Shown here: positions 1 to 6,142 of the stretch, piece after piece
Layout: each line of letters begins with the position of its first letter
How positions within the stretch are numbered: position 1 is the stretch's first letter
Source of the DNA: Bacteroidota bacterium
GTDB taxonomy: Bacteria > Bacteroidota > Bacteroidia > NS11-12g > UBA955
Reading direction: 5' to 3'
DNA: 9,312 nt
Assembly (NCBI GenBank): GCA_008081305.1
Contig: VMCP01000174.1
Coordinates: 1-9,312, forward strand
The notes under the pieces: model-generated
The model's database searches: none
The model's input: the letters and a program-made list of their open reading frames with translations, nothing else
What the model was told of the DNA's origin: nothing
Made by a program: the position numbers and the translations under genes

Positions 1-339
1 CTGCCTTATCAATCCTATATCTGATAGTCGAGGATCTGCTTTAATTTGTGCTAGCGTGACTGTCTTATCCAACTTTTTGTAGGGCTTAACATCCACAGCC
101 ACCCACTGGGTGTTGTCTGTCGTAGGATCCTGATAGGCTGGTTTTATTACCTCCGCTATTCCTACTACTTCTTTACCTTCGTTACTGTGGTAATACAAGC
201 AAAGGTCACCTACTTGCATGTCCCTTAAATTATTACGTGCTTGATAATTACGAACACCATCCCAAAACGTTTCTTTGTCGGTTTCAAATTGTTCCCAACT
301 GTATTTAAATGGTTCTGATTTGATCAACCAGTAATTCAC
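1..339 (-). CDS. EVE-domain protein (N-terminal part, cut by window edge)
   Basis: Reading the minus strand from a GTG at 337-339 gives 113 uninterrupted codons to the window edge, beginning MNYWLIKSEP and continuing with W26, the FWDGVRNYQARN block (25-36), a VGDLCLYYHSN strand (43-53) and the IAEV strand (61-64). This order matches the EVE (PUA-like) fold, whose members bind modified bases in DNA or RNA through an aromatic pocket. Family members of this short type run about 135-155 residues, so roughly the last quarter lies beyond position 1. No ATG lies between the upstream in-frame stop and this GTG, and the family usually begins exactly at the NYWL motif, so GTG is the likely start. The gene is transcribed away from the repressor gene at 463, with 123 bp between them. 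Its function beyond base recognition cannot be told from the sequence. Confidence 0.88.
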   Translation of the reverse strand, partial: MNYWLIKSEPFKYSWEQFETDKETFWDGVRNYQARNNLRDMQVGDLCLYYHSNEGKEVVGIAEVIKPAYQDPTTDNTQWVAVDVKPYKKLDKTVTLAQIKADPRLSDIGLIRQ

Positions 340-344
340 TACAG

Positions 345-363
345 CAAAATAATGCCAAAATAA
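345..363 (-). promoter_or_regulatory. Tandem TTATTTTG element upstream of the EVE gene
   Basis: On the minus strand the octamer TTATTTTG occurs twice (356-363 and 345-352), 11 bp apart start to start, ending 5 bp before the GTG of the EVE gene. Each copy differs from the Bacteroidota -7 consensus TAnnTTTG only at its second base. A TTG at 377-379 lies 24 bp from the nearer copy, slightly outside the usual 17-23 bp. It could be a weak promoter giving an almost leaderless mRNA, or a regulator site with helical spacing. The assignment is inference. Confidence 0.35.
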
Positions 364-415
364 CGAGACTAAAAAACAAGGATTTATGAAAATTCAATGA
401 TTCCGGGCATTCAAG

Positions 416-447
416 TTGATTTTGATAATAATATTGACTTATATTTG
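416..447 (+). promoter_or_regulatory. Bacteroidota-type promoter of the LexA-like gene
   Basis: A TTG at 416-418 (-33 element) is followed after 21 bp by TATATTTG at 440-447, a perfect match to the TAnnTTTG -7 consensus known in Bacteroidota, with a spacer inside the reported 17-23 bp range. Transcription would begin near 454, leaving a leader of under 10 nt before the ATG at 463. That fits the absence of a Shine-Dalgarno sequence. Confidence 0.6.
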
Positions 448-461
448 TTAAATAATTAAAC
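447..461. promoter_or_regulatory. Candidate operator: imperfect palindrome over the start site
   Basis: GTTAAATAATTAAAC is a 15-bp palindrome with 6 of 7 pairs matched (mismatch at 450/458), centred on 454. It abuts the -7 element, spans the expected transcription start and ends just before the ATG of the XRE/S24 repressor. This is where an autorepressor would be expected to bind. The stretch is very AT-rich, so chance symmetry is a real alternative. Confidence 0.3.
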
Positions 462-462
462 C

Positions 463-1281
463 ATGCATCTAAAGGAGAACATAAAATTACTGAGAAAGCG
501 TCTAAAAAGGAGTCAAGAAGACGTAGCCGGAAGCTTGGGTATCACACGTTCTGCATACAACAGTTACGAGAACGGTGTTGCCGAACCAGGGATCACCGTC
601 TTGATGAAACTTTCTGACTTTTATCAAGTGAATATCGACAAACTAATTCGCGTAGACTTATCCACCTTGGCGGAAAGCCAACTATCTCAATTAGAAAAGG
701 GGTACGACATTGATATCACGGGTACGCGTTTGAGAGTTCTTGCCACTACCGTTAACGACGAGAATGAAGAAAATGTTGAAATGGTTCCAGTAAAAGCCAA
801 GGCGGGATATACCGCTGGTTATGCCGATCCTTCGTTTATAAAGATATTACCGGCATTCAACATGCCCTTTCTTTCTCCGAATAAGAAATATCGATCTTTC
901 CCGATAAGTGGAGATAGCATGCCTCCTGTCATTGATGGAGCTTATGTCACAGGTGAATATTTACAGGATTGGAACCATGTAAAAAATGGTCGGCCATATA
1001 TAGTTGTCACAAAAGAAGACGGTATCGTATTTAAAATCCTTTACAATAGAATTGAAGAAGATGGAAGTTTTTTGCTATGTAGCACCAACTCTAGATATGA
1101 ACCATATGCAGTCAAAGTCCAAGACATTTTAGAAATCTGGAAATTTACTCATTATATAAATCCCAAATTTGAAGAACCTACTGCCACCAAGGACGATGAT
1201 GTAGGGCCAACCTTGCGGATTTTACAAAGAGAAATAGGAATGATTAAGGATAAGGTTAAGAACATTGAGGACAAAATTTAA
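463..1281 (+). CDS. XRE-family/S24 LexA-like transcriptional repressor
   Basis: This 272-residue protein has an N-terminal XRE/Cro-CI helix-turn-helix (about 4-60; recognition region around SLGITRSAYNSYENG, 24-38) and a LexA/CI-type S24 peptidase domain (about 105-230). The nucleophile Ser is S152 in the ISGDSMPP motif, and the general-base Lys is K191 in VFKIL. Their separation of 39 residues is close to that in LexA. Possible self-cleavage bonds are Ala114-Gly115 and Ala118-Gly119. A charged tail (about 240-272) follows and may form a short helix or coiled coil; as I recall the family, related Bacteroidota regulators carry a similar tail. It probably binds DNA as a dimer and inactivates itself by cleavage upon a stress signal, as LexA and CI do. 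It has its own promoter (-7 box at 440) and a palindrome before its start, so autoregulation is likely. Whether it is the SOS LexA or a regulator of another set is not decidable here. Confidence 0.9.
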   Translation: MHLKENIKLLRKRLKRSQEDVAGSLGITRSAYNSYENGVAEPGITVLMKLSDFYQVNIDKLIRVDLSTLAESQLSQLEKGYDIDITGTRLRVLATTVNDENEENVEMVPVKAKAGYTAGYADPSFIKILPAFNMPFLSPNKKYRSFPISGDSMPPVIDGAYVTGEYLQDWNHVKNGRPYIVVTKEDGIVFKILYNRIEEDGSFLLCSTNSRYEPYAVKVQDILEIWKFTHYINPKFEEPTATKDDDVGPTLRILQREIGMIKDKVKNIEDKI

Positions 1282-1314
1282 ACATGGAGTATAGCCACAT
1301 CAATAGTTGATAAT

Positions 1315-1322
1315 TATATTTG
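1315..1322 (+). promoter_or_regulatory. -7 box of the pdhA promoter
   Basis: TATATTTG matches the Bacteroidota -7 consensus exactly and lies in the 75-bp gap after the repressor gene. No good TTG -33 element sits 17-23 bp upstream, so the promoter rests on the -7 box alone. The leader would be about 27 nt and carries GAGAGA just before the ATG at 1357, one of the few purine-rich ribosome-site-like stretches in the window. Confidence 0.5.
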
Positions 1323-1356
1323 CGGTTCGTTTGACGCATTTTATCAATTAGAGAGA

Positions 1357-2343
1357 ATGAAATTCAGTAAAGACACATACTTAGAGTGGTATAGAATCAT
1401 GATGTTGGTTCGTCGCTTTGAAGAGAAAAGCGCCCAGCTATATGGTAAACAAAAAATCAAAGGTTTTTGCCACCTATATACAGGACAAGAAGCGGTGGTT
1501 GCAGGTATGATGTCTGCTATTACCAAAGAGGATAAAGTTATTACAGCTTACAGAGATCACGGACATGCTCTAGCGATGGGAATGTCTGCAAATTCTGTGA
1601 TGGCAGAGCTTTTCGGAAAAGCTACTGGCTGCAGCGGTGGTAAAGGTGGAAGTATGCATATGTTCTCTAAAGAACACAATTTCTTTGGTGGACACGGTAT
1701 TGTAGGAGCCCAAATACCCCTAGGTGCCGGTATGGCCTTAGCTGAACAATATCAAGGTACTAAGAATGTTTCCATTTGTTTCTTTGGAGACGGTGCTGTT
1801 CGTCAAGGTGCTCTACATGAAGCATTTAACATGGCGATGTTATGGAAATTACCGGTAATTTTCATTTGTGAGAACAACGAATATGCGATGGGAACTTCTG
1901 TTAGTCGAACTACTAACATGAACGACATTTACAAAATCGGTTTGGCATACGACATGCCGAGTAAGCAAGTGGATGGAATGAAATGTGAGACGGTACACGA
2001 AGCGGTTTTTGAGGCGGCTGAAAACGCAAGAGAAGGAAATGGTCCTACCTTTTTAGAAATAAAAACATATAGATATCGTGGACACTCTATGAGTGACCCT
2101 GCTAACTATCGCACAAAGGATGAGCTTAACTCCTATAAAGATAAGGATCCATTAGAAACCACAAAGGCTACCATTCTCAAAAAGAAATATGCTAGTGAAA
2201 AAGCATTAGAAGTAATGGAGGATAAAATCATTGAGGATGTTGAAGCAAGCGTAGAATTTGCTGAGAACTCTCCCCTGCCTGATCCATCTGAATTGTTTAA
2301 GGACGTCTATGTAGAGGATGATTATCCTTTCATTATGGACTAA
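1357..2343 (+). CDS. pdhA: Pyruvate dehydrogenase E1 component, alpha subunit
   Basis: The 328-residue protein is a full-length E1 alpha subunit of the 2-oxo acid dehydrogenase type (alpha2beta2 form). It carries the thiamine-diphosphate motif GDG (144-146) ending in NN (173-174), the GCSGGKGGSMHMF active-site region (91-103), GHGIVGAQIPLGAG (112-125), and the TYRYRGHSMSDP loop (247-258). That loop bears H253 and S254, equivalent to the catalytic His and regulatory-site Ser region of mitochondrial E1 alpha. With E1 beta it decarboxylates pyruvate and passes the acetyl group to the lipoyl E2, giving acetyl-CoA in the cytoplasm. Length and motifs favour pyruvate over branched-chain substrates, although acetoin or 2-oxoisovalerate E1 alpha are related alternatives. 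No E1 beta or E2 gene is next to it: the downstream gene is a TPR-like protein. It has its own -7 box and a GAGAGA stretch before the start. Confidence 0.93.
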   Translation: MKFSKDTYLEWYRIMMLVRRFEEKSAQLYGKQKIKGFCHLYTGQEAVVAGMMSAITKEDKVITAYRDHGHALAMGMSANSVMAELFGKATGCSGGKGGSMHMFSKEHNFFGGHGIVGAQIPLGAGMALAEQYQGTKNVSICFFGDGAVRQGALHEAFNMAMLWKLPVIFICENNEYAMGTSVSRTTNMNDIYKIGLAYDMPSKQVDGMKCETVHEAVFEAAENAREGNGPTFLEIKTYRYRGHSMSDPANYRTKDELNSYKDKDPLETTKATILKKKYASEKALEVMEDKIIEDVEASVEFAENSPLPDPSELFKDVYVEDDYPFIMD

Positions 2344-2348
2344 AGATC

Positions 2349-2361
2349 AGAGGATTCCTCT
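2349..2361. promoter_or_regulatory. 13-bp interrupted palindrome in the pdhA/TPR gap
   Basis: AGAGGATTCCTCT has six matched pairs around a single central T, 5 bp after the pdhA stop codon. As RNA it could form a 5-bp stem with a 3-nt loop, but it is followed by A residues rather than a U tract, so it is a poor intrinsic terminator for pdhA. Its position, 12 bp upstream of the -7-like box at 2373, would overlap a -33 region, so an operator is the other reading. Confidence 0.35.
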
Positions 2362-2372
2362 AAAAATTGAAT

Positions 2373-2380
2373 TATATTCG
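2373..2380 (+). promoter_or_regulatory. Candidate -7 box for the TPR-ribH operon
   Basis: TATATTCG differs from the TAnnTTTG consensus by one pyrimidine change. It sits 11 bp before the ATG at 2392, so the mRNA leader would be only about 5 nt. No TTG lies 17-23 bp upstream. It could supplement read-through from pdhA as a promoter of the downstream genes. Confidence 0.4.
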
Positions 2381-2391
2381 CCCCGCAAATC

Positions 2392-3069
2392 ATGGAGAAC
2401 AAAGAATACTGGATAGAAAAGAAGGAACAGTTTGACGCTTTTTATCAAACCAACAAGAAGATAATATTAGGTGCAGTTGCAGCTATTGTTGCGATTGTTG
2501 GTGGTAGCATTTATTGGTCAAATTATTACATGCCATCCCAAGAAAAGGAAGCATCTACAAAACTTGCCCCTCTATACTATTACTTTAAGAACGACTCCAA
2601 CAACATCGTGATTAACGGTGATAAGTCGAAGAAAATCATATCTGCCTTAAAGATTGCAGACAAGTACGGTTCCACTAAGAAAGGGAAGGAAGCCGCTCTT
2701 ATGGCTGCCATCTCTTTAATGCGCGAGAAAAAATACGATCAAGCGTTGGATTATATTGCTAAGACAGGTGCTGAGGATCGCACACTCAATGCTGCTATCA
2801 TTAATATGGAAGCTGTTTGTCATTCTAACCTAGGAGATCCATCAAAAGCGGCATCATTATTTAAAAAAGCTTCCAGTTTAGCTGAAAATGAATTTAGTGC
2901 TGAGTATTTGAAAAGAGCAGGAATGCATTACGAAGCAGCAAAAGAATTTGACAATGCGCTAAGTTGCTATGAAGAGATTGAGAGTCGTTACCCAACTACG
3001 AGTGTTGGAACAGACATCGGAAAATATGTGGCTAAAATGAAAGCCAAATTGGGTGAATTCAACCCATAA
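2392..3069 (+). CDS. Membrane-anchored tetratricopeptide-like (YfgM-type) protein
   Basis: The 225-residue protein has a charged N-terminus (1-22), one hydrophobic membrane segment (about 24-42, IILGAVAAIVAIVGGSIYW) and then a soluble helical domain. Paired helices with TPR-like spacing are visible at about 97-125 (KEAALMAAISLMREKKYDQALDYI region), 134-164 (NMEAVCHSNLGDPSKAASLFKKA region) and 170-202 (AGMHYEAAKEFDNALSCYEEI region, ending YPTT). This layout matches YfgM/TPR_21-type proteins, anchored in the inner membrane with the TPR domain in the periplasm. E. coli YfgM helps client proteins at the Sec translocon. Whether the Bacteroidota protein does the same is inference from architecture. 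It is the first of six closely spaced genes, with only 11 nt between it and ribH. Confidence 0.75.
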   Translation: MENKEYWIEKKEQFDAFYQTNKKIILGAVAAIVAIVGGSIYWSNYYMPSQEKEASTKLAPLYYYFKNDSNNIVINGDKSKKIISALKIADKYGSTKKGKEAALMAAISLMREKKYDQALDYIAKTGAEDRTLNAAIINMEAVCHSNLGDPSKAASLFKKASSLAENEFSAEYLKRAGMHYEAAKEFDNALSCYEEIESRYPTTSVGTDIGKYVAKMKAKLGEFNP

Positions 3070-3080
3070 CCAAACCCATC

Positions 3081-3563
3081 GTGTCAGACGCCGGTTTTCA
3101 ATACCATTCCTCTCAACAACCTCATCTTACAGAATCTTTAAAAATTGGGATTGTCACTTCCGTGTGGAATGCCGAGATTACGGGCAAGCTCAAGCAGGGT
3201 GCTGAAGAACGTTTAATTGCATCTGGAATTAAGGGCCAAAATATCTTTACCCTATCAGTGCCAGGAGCATTTGAATTACCGCTCGGTGCCGCAAAATTAT
3301 TTGATGCTCACCACTTAGATGCTGTATTGTGTCTCGGTTGTGTTATTAAGGGAGATACTCCTCATTTTGATTTTGTATGCCAAGGAGCAACTGAAGGAAT
3401 TATGAGAGTAGGTCTAGATTTTAAAAAGCCCTGTGTATATGGATTAATAACCACTTTCACAGAAGAGCAAGCTTGGGACAGAACTGGAGGCCAACACGGG
3501 CACAAAGGAATAGAAGCCGCTGATACGGCACTTCAGCAAATCATTGAATATCAAAATCTTTAA
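3081..3563 (+). CDS. ribH: 6,7-dimethyl-8-ribityllumazine synthase
   Basis: Lumazine synthase condenses 5-amino-6-ribitylamino-uracil with 3,4-dihydroxy-2-butanone 4-phosphate to give 6,7-dimethyl-8-ribityllumazine, the penultimate step of riboflavin synthesis. The 160 residues show the family blocks in order: VTSVWNAEIT (25-34, with W29 stacking on the substrate where many enzymes have Phe), VPGAFELP (60-67), LGCVIKGDTPHFD (85-97, with catalytic His95), GLITTFTEEQA (121-131) and R134. The start is GTG, 11 nt after the previous stop; no nearer ATG precedes the core. The roughly 20-residue leader before the first strand is a common form of the enzyme. Such enzymes assemble into pentamers or 60-mer capsids. 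No other riboflavin gene and no FMN riboswitch is visible, so expression probably follows the operon. Confidence 0.95.
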   Translation: MSDAGFQYHSSQQPHLTESLKIGIVTSVWNAEITGKLKQGAEERLIASGIKGQNIFTLSVPGAFELPLGAAKLFDAHHLDAVLCLGCVIKGDTPHFDFVCQGATEGIMRVGLDFKKPCVYGLITTFTEEQAWDRTGGQHGHKGIEAADTALQQIIEYQNL

Positions 3564-3609
3564 TTCAAATAATCATTAATTCATTCATTTCAGCAATCAT
3601 CAGAGGGAT

Positions 3610-5406
3610 ATGAACGCGCAGTCTGAAAATTACAAAGACCAACTGAACGAGGCACAAGACCTCATTCAACAACACGATGAGGACAACAACTTAAACAACC
3701 AATTAAGTAAGTTATCCAAAGAAGAAATCATCGTCAAAGCAGAAAGCTTAATTCAAACAGCGGATGTTAAAAGTGCTTACGAGCATCTATTGATTCTGAA
3801 GGATGTTTACGAAAAGCGTGTTTCTGAAGAACGACCTGCCCAAATACAACAGTGGGTAAACCAAGGTAACGACGCTAAAGATTTTGTTCCCCCTGCCGAT
3901 GAATTAAAGATTAAGCTTCACGAAATCTTTAACCGCTTTCATAAACTACGCGAAGAGGAAAAGAAACGTGCAGAAGAGGAAAAACTTGTTAATCTCAATA
4001 AAAAGAGAGCAATCTTATCCAGCATAAAGGATTTGGTTGATGCTGATGAAACGGATAACACCTTAAGTGATCTCCGAGATTTGATGCGTCAGTGGAAAGA
4101 AATTCGCACCGTACCAAGAGAATTTCAGGATGAACTCGCCTCTGAATACAAAATCTTAATTGAGACGTATTACGATAATCTATCCATCTACATTGAGCTA
4201 AAGGACCTCGATCGCGAGAAAAATTTAGAGATAAAGATTGAACTTATCAAAAAGGTGGAGGAACTTAAAGATGAGGAAAACATGCGAAAAGCACTGGTTT
4301 CCTTAAATAAGTGTCACGATGATTGGAAGAATACTGGCCCAGTTAGAAAAGAAATCTCTGAAGAAATTTGGCAGCGATTCAAAGCATCCAGCGATATCAT
4401 TATAGAAAAGGTAAAAGCACAACGTGCTGAAATGGACGCAAAGCGCAAAGAGAATCTAGAGAAAAAGGTATTACTCATTGAGAAGTCAGAAACAGCCATC
4501 GCCGTCATGCCTGAGAACATCAAAGGTTGGCAATCATTGGCCAAAGAGCTTGATGGTTATTTTGAGGAGTGGAAAAAAATCGGTCCCGTTCCGCAAGAAT
4601 CCAACCAAGAAACCTGGGCCCGTTTCCAAGGAGCAAGAACCGCTTTCTATAATGCGAGAAAGTCCTTCTTCAAGGAGCTTAACAAAAACAGAGAATCGAA
4701 TCTTGAGAAAAAACTAGCACTTTGTGAAAAGGCAGAGAGTATGAAAGATTCCGATGATTTCATGAAAACCTCTGACGCTTACAAAGCATTGCAAGAAGAA
4801 TGGAAAAAAATCGGTCCGGTGCCCGAAGAACACAATCAACCTATCTGGACTCGATTTAGAGCTGCATTTGATCACTTCTTTGAGAGAAGAAATGCATTCT
4901 TGACAGAAAGAAGAGAACAAGAATCTGGTGCCGTTGAAAAGAGAAAAGAAATTATCGATTCCCTCGTAAAAATCACAGAGAGTGGCGAAAAAATCAGTTT
5001 TGAGCAATTAAAGGAAATTCAAAACAGTTGGAATAAGAGTGGATTTGTATCAGGTAAAAGATTTCATACGCTGAATAATAAGTACCAAAAACTTATAGAC
5101 CCCTTATTCCAGCAAATTCGTGACTCCTCAAAGGCTGACAGAGTGAAGCACGTTAAAGAATTTGTTGAGAATCTTTCAGAGAGCCCCGACGGAAAGGCCA
5201 AGATAAAAAAGGAAGAGAGAAGGTTAAAAGACATCATTAAGAAAATTGATGATGAAATTTCTACCATAGAAAACAACAAAAACTTCTTTCAATATTCGAA
5301 GAATGCTGATTCTGTGATGAAGCAATTCGATGAAAAAATACAAAAGCTCAACAATCAGAAAGATAAGCTGTTGGCTGAGCTAAAAGTATACAAGCAAAAC
5401 GGTTGA
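3610..5406 (+). CDS. DUF349 repeat protein with five modules
   Basis: This 598-residue, highly charged, almost wholly helical protein carries five DUF349 modules marked by a W-K-x-I/T-G-P-V-P pattern: WKEIRTVP at 162, WKNTGPV at 239, WKKIGPVP at 321, WKKIGPVP at 398, and a diverged WNKSGFV at 474. They lie 76-82 residues apart. Each is followed by a W-x-R-F helix or similar, then a long E/K/R-rich helix. Residues 1-130 and 535-598 look like coiled coil. There is no signal peptide or membrane segment, so it is probably cytoplasmic. The family's biochemical role is unknown to me, and I assign none. GAGGG at 3603-3607 lies 2 nt before the ATG, a spacing shorter than usual. The next gene begins 4 nt after the stop, so the two are surely cotranscribed. 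Modules 3 and 4 share an identical 17-bp stretch (4570-4586, 4801-4817). Confidence 0.85.
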   Translation: MNAQSENYKDQLNEAQDLIQQHDEDNNLNNQLSKLSKEEIIVKAESLIQTADVKSAYEHLLILKDVYEKRVSEERPAQIQQWVNQGNDAKDFVPPADELKIKLHEIFNRFHKLREEEKKRAEEEKLVNLNKKRAILSSIKDLVDADETDNTLSDLRDLMRQWKEIRTVPREFQDELASEYKILIETYYDNLSIYIELKDLDREKNLEIKIELIKKVEELKDEENMRKALVSLNKCHDDWKNTGPVRKEISEEIWQRFKASSDIIIEKVKAQRAEMDAKRKENLEKKVLLIEKSETAIAVMPENIKGWQSLAKELDGYFEEWKKIGPVPQESNQETWARFQGARTAFYNARKSFFKELNKNRESNLEKKLALCEKAESMKDSDDFMKTSDAYKALQEEWKKIGPVPEEHNQPIWTRFRAAFDHFFERRNAFLTERREQESGAVEKRKEIIDSLVKITESGEKISFEQLKEIQNSWNKSGFVSGKRFHTLNNKYQKLIDPLFQQIRDSSKADRVKHVKEFVENLSESPDGKAKIKKEERRLKDIIKKIDDEISTIENNKNFFQYSKNADSVMKQFDEKIQKLNNQKDKLLAELKVYKQNG

Positions 5407-5410
5407 GCCC

Positions 5411-6139
5411 ATGTGGGATCGACTGTTACAAATATTTGATTATTGGGGGTATTTCTTCCAGTCAACGGATCTTCACGGGATACACTCTCCGTTTATTTAC
5501 CAACTTGCCGAGTTTAGTTTTTTTAACAAAGAAGAAAAACGTATTCAGTTCATTGAGATTCAAAGAACGGAAATGCTCAAAAGCTCGGGGAGAATAGAAA
5601 ATTATCCTATTTCAAAATTTGCAAATCATTATACGCTAGATGCGAAATATGCATTTGCCATCCACAGAATTACACACTTCCTGGATATACATCGTTACCA
5701 TGAATATGGATTATGCACTGGAATAGAAACAAATTACATGCTTCATCGCCAATTAGCAATTTTAAAAAAACAAATTGCTTACACCTATCATTTTAAAGAA
5801 AATCCTGTAAAAAAGCACACCAATGAAGCATGGTATACATCAGAGGTACACCGTGATTTACACGAGTGGAATTCCCCGCCTTCTGCTTGGGAAATGCATT
5901 TAATCCATCAACATGAGCAAGCAGATGAAATCTGGGATTATGTAGAGGACATTTTGAATAACCGGCATAATCATACCCTTTTGATTATCACCAATATTCA
6001 TGAAACAGACGACCATACATTAAACTGGAAGCGACTGCAAAACGATGACCGAACGGGCGTGAGTATTGATCTATTTAAAATGGGAATCATCTTTTTCAGA
6101 AAAGAACAACCAAAAGAACACTTTACTTTGCGCTATTAA
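5411..6139 (+). CDS. Methyltransferase-like protein with degraded SAM site
   Basis: The 242-residue protein begins with the LHGIHSPFIYQL block (21-32) and ends with SIDLFKMGIIFFRKEQPKEHFTLR (218-241). From my knowledge of the family, these are the hallmark ends of a Bacteroidota group annotated as class I SAM-dependent methyltransferases. The middle, however, does not show the usual glycine-rich SAM loop: where E-x-G-x-x-x-G is expected there is EYGLCTGIETNY (98-109). The acidic DG-N-H and DDIH motifs expected further on are reduced to forms such as TNIHETDD (194-201). The protein is rich in His (including HLIHQHE, 163-169). It may be a non-catalytic homologue or act on something else. No signal peptide or membrane segment is present. 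It lies 4 nt after the DUF349 gene and 3 nt before the thioesterase gene, so it is an operon member. Confidence 0.6.
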   Translation: MWDRLLQIFDYWGYFFQSTDLHGIHSPFIYQLAEFSFFNKEEKRIQFIEIQRTEMLKSSGRIENYPISKFANHYTLDAKYAFAIHRITHFLDIHRYHEYGLCTGIETNYMLHRQLAILKKQIAYTYHFKENPVKKHTNEAWYTSEVHRDLHEWNSPPSAWEMHLIHQHEQADEIWDYVEDILNNRHNHTLLIITNIHETDDHTLNWKRLQNDDRTGVSIDLFKMGIIFFRKEQPKEHFTLRY

Positions 6140-6142
6140 TAA

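Noticed and set aside
471..477. AAAGGAG, a strong Shine-Dalgarno-like sequence just inside the repressor gene
   Set aside because: The in-frame codon at the right distance is ATA; a later start would cut the first helix of the HTH domain. The ATG at 463 fits the family better.
4714..5007. 97-codon minus-strand open frame inside the DUF349 gene
   Set aside because: It is the complement of a well-supported coding region, with low-complexity Phe/Ser-rich translation reflecting the E/K-rich sense strand.
5403..5597. 64-codon plus-strand open frame overlapping the start of the methyltransferase-like gene
   Set aside because: The 5411 frame carries the HGIHSPF family motif; the alternative frame has no recognisable motif and overlaps both neighbours.
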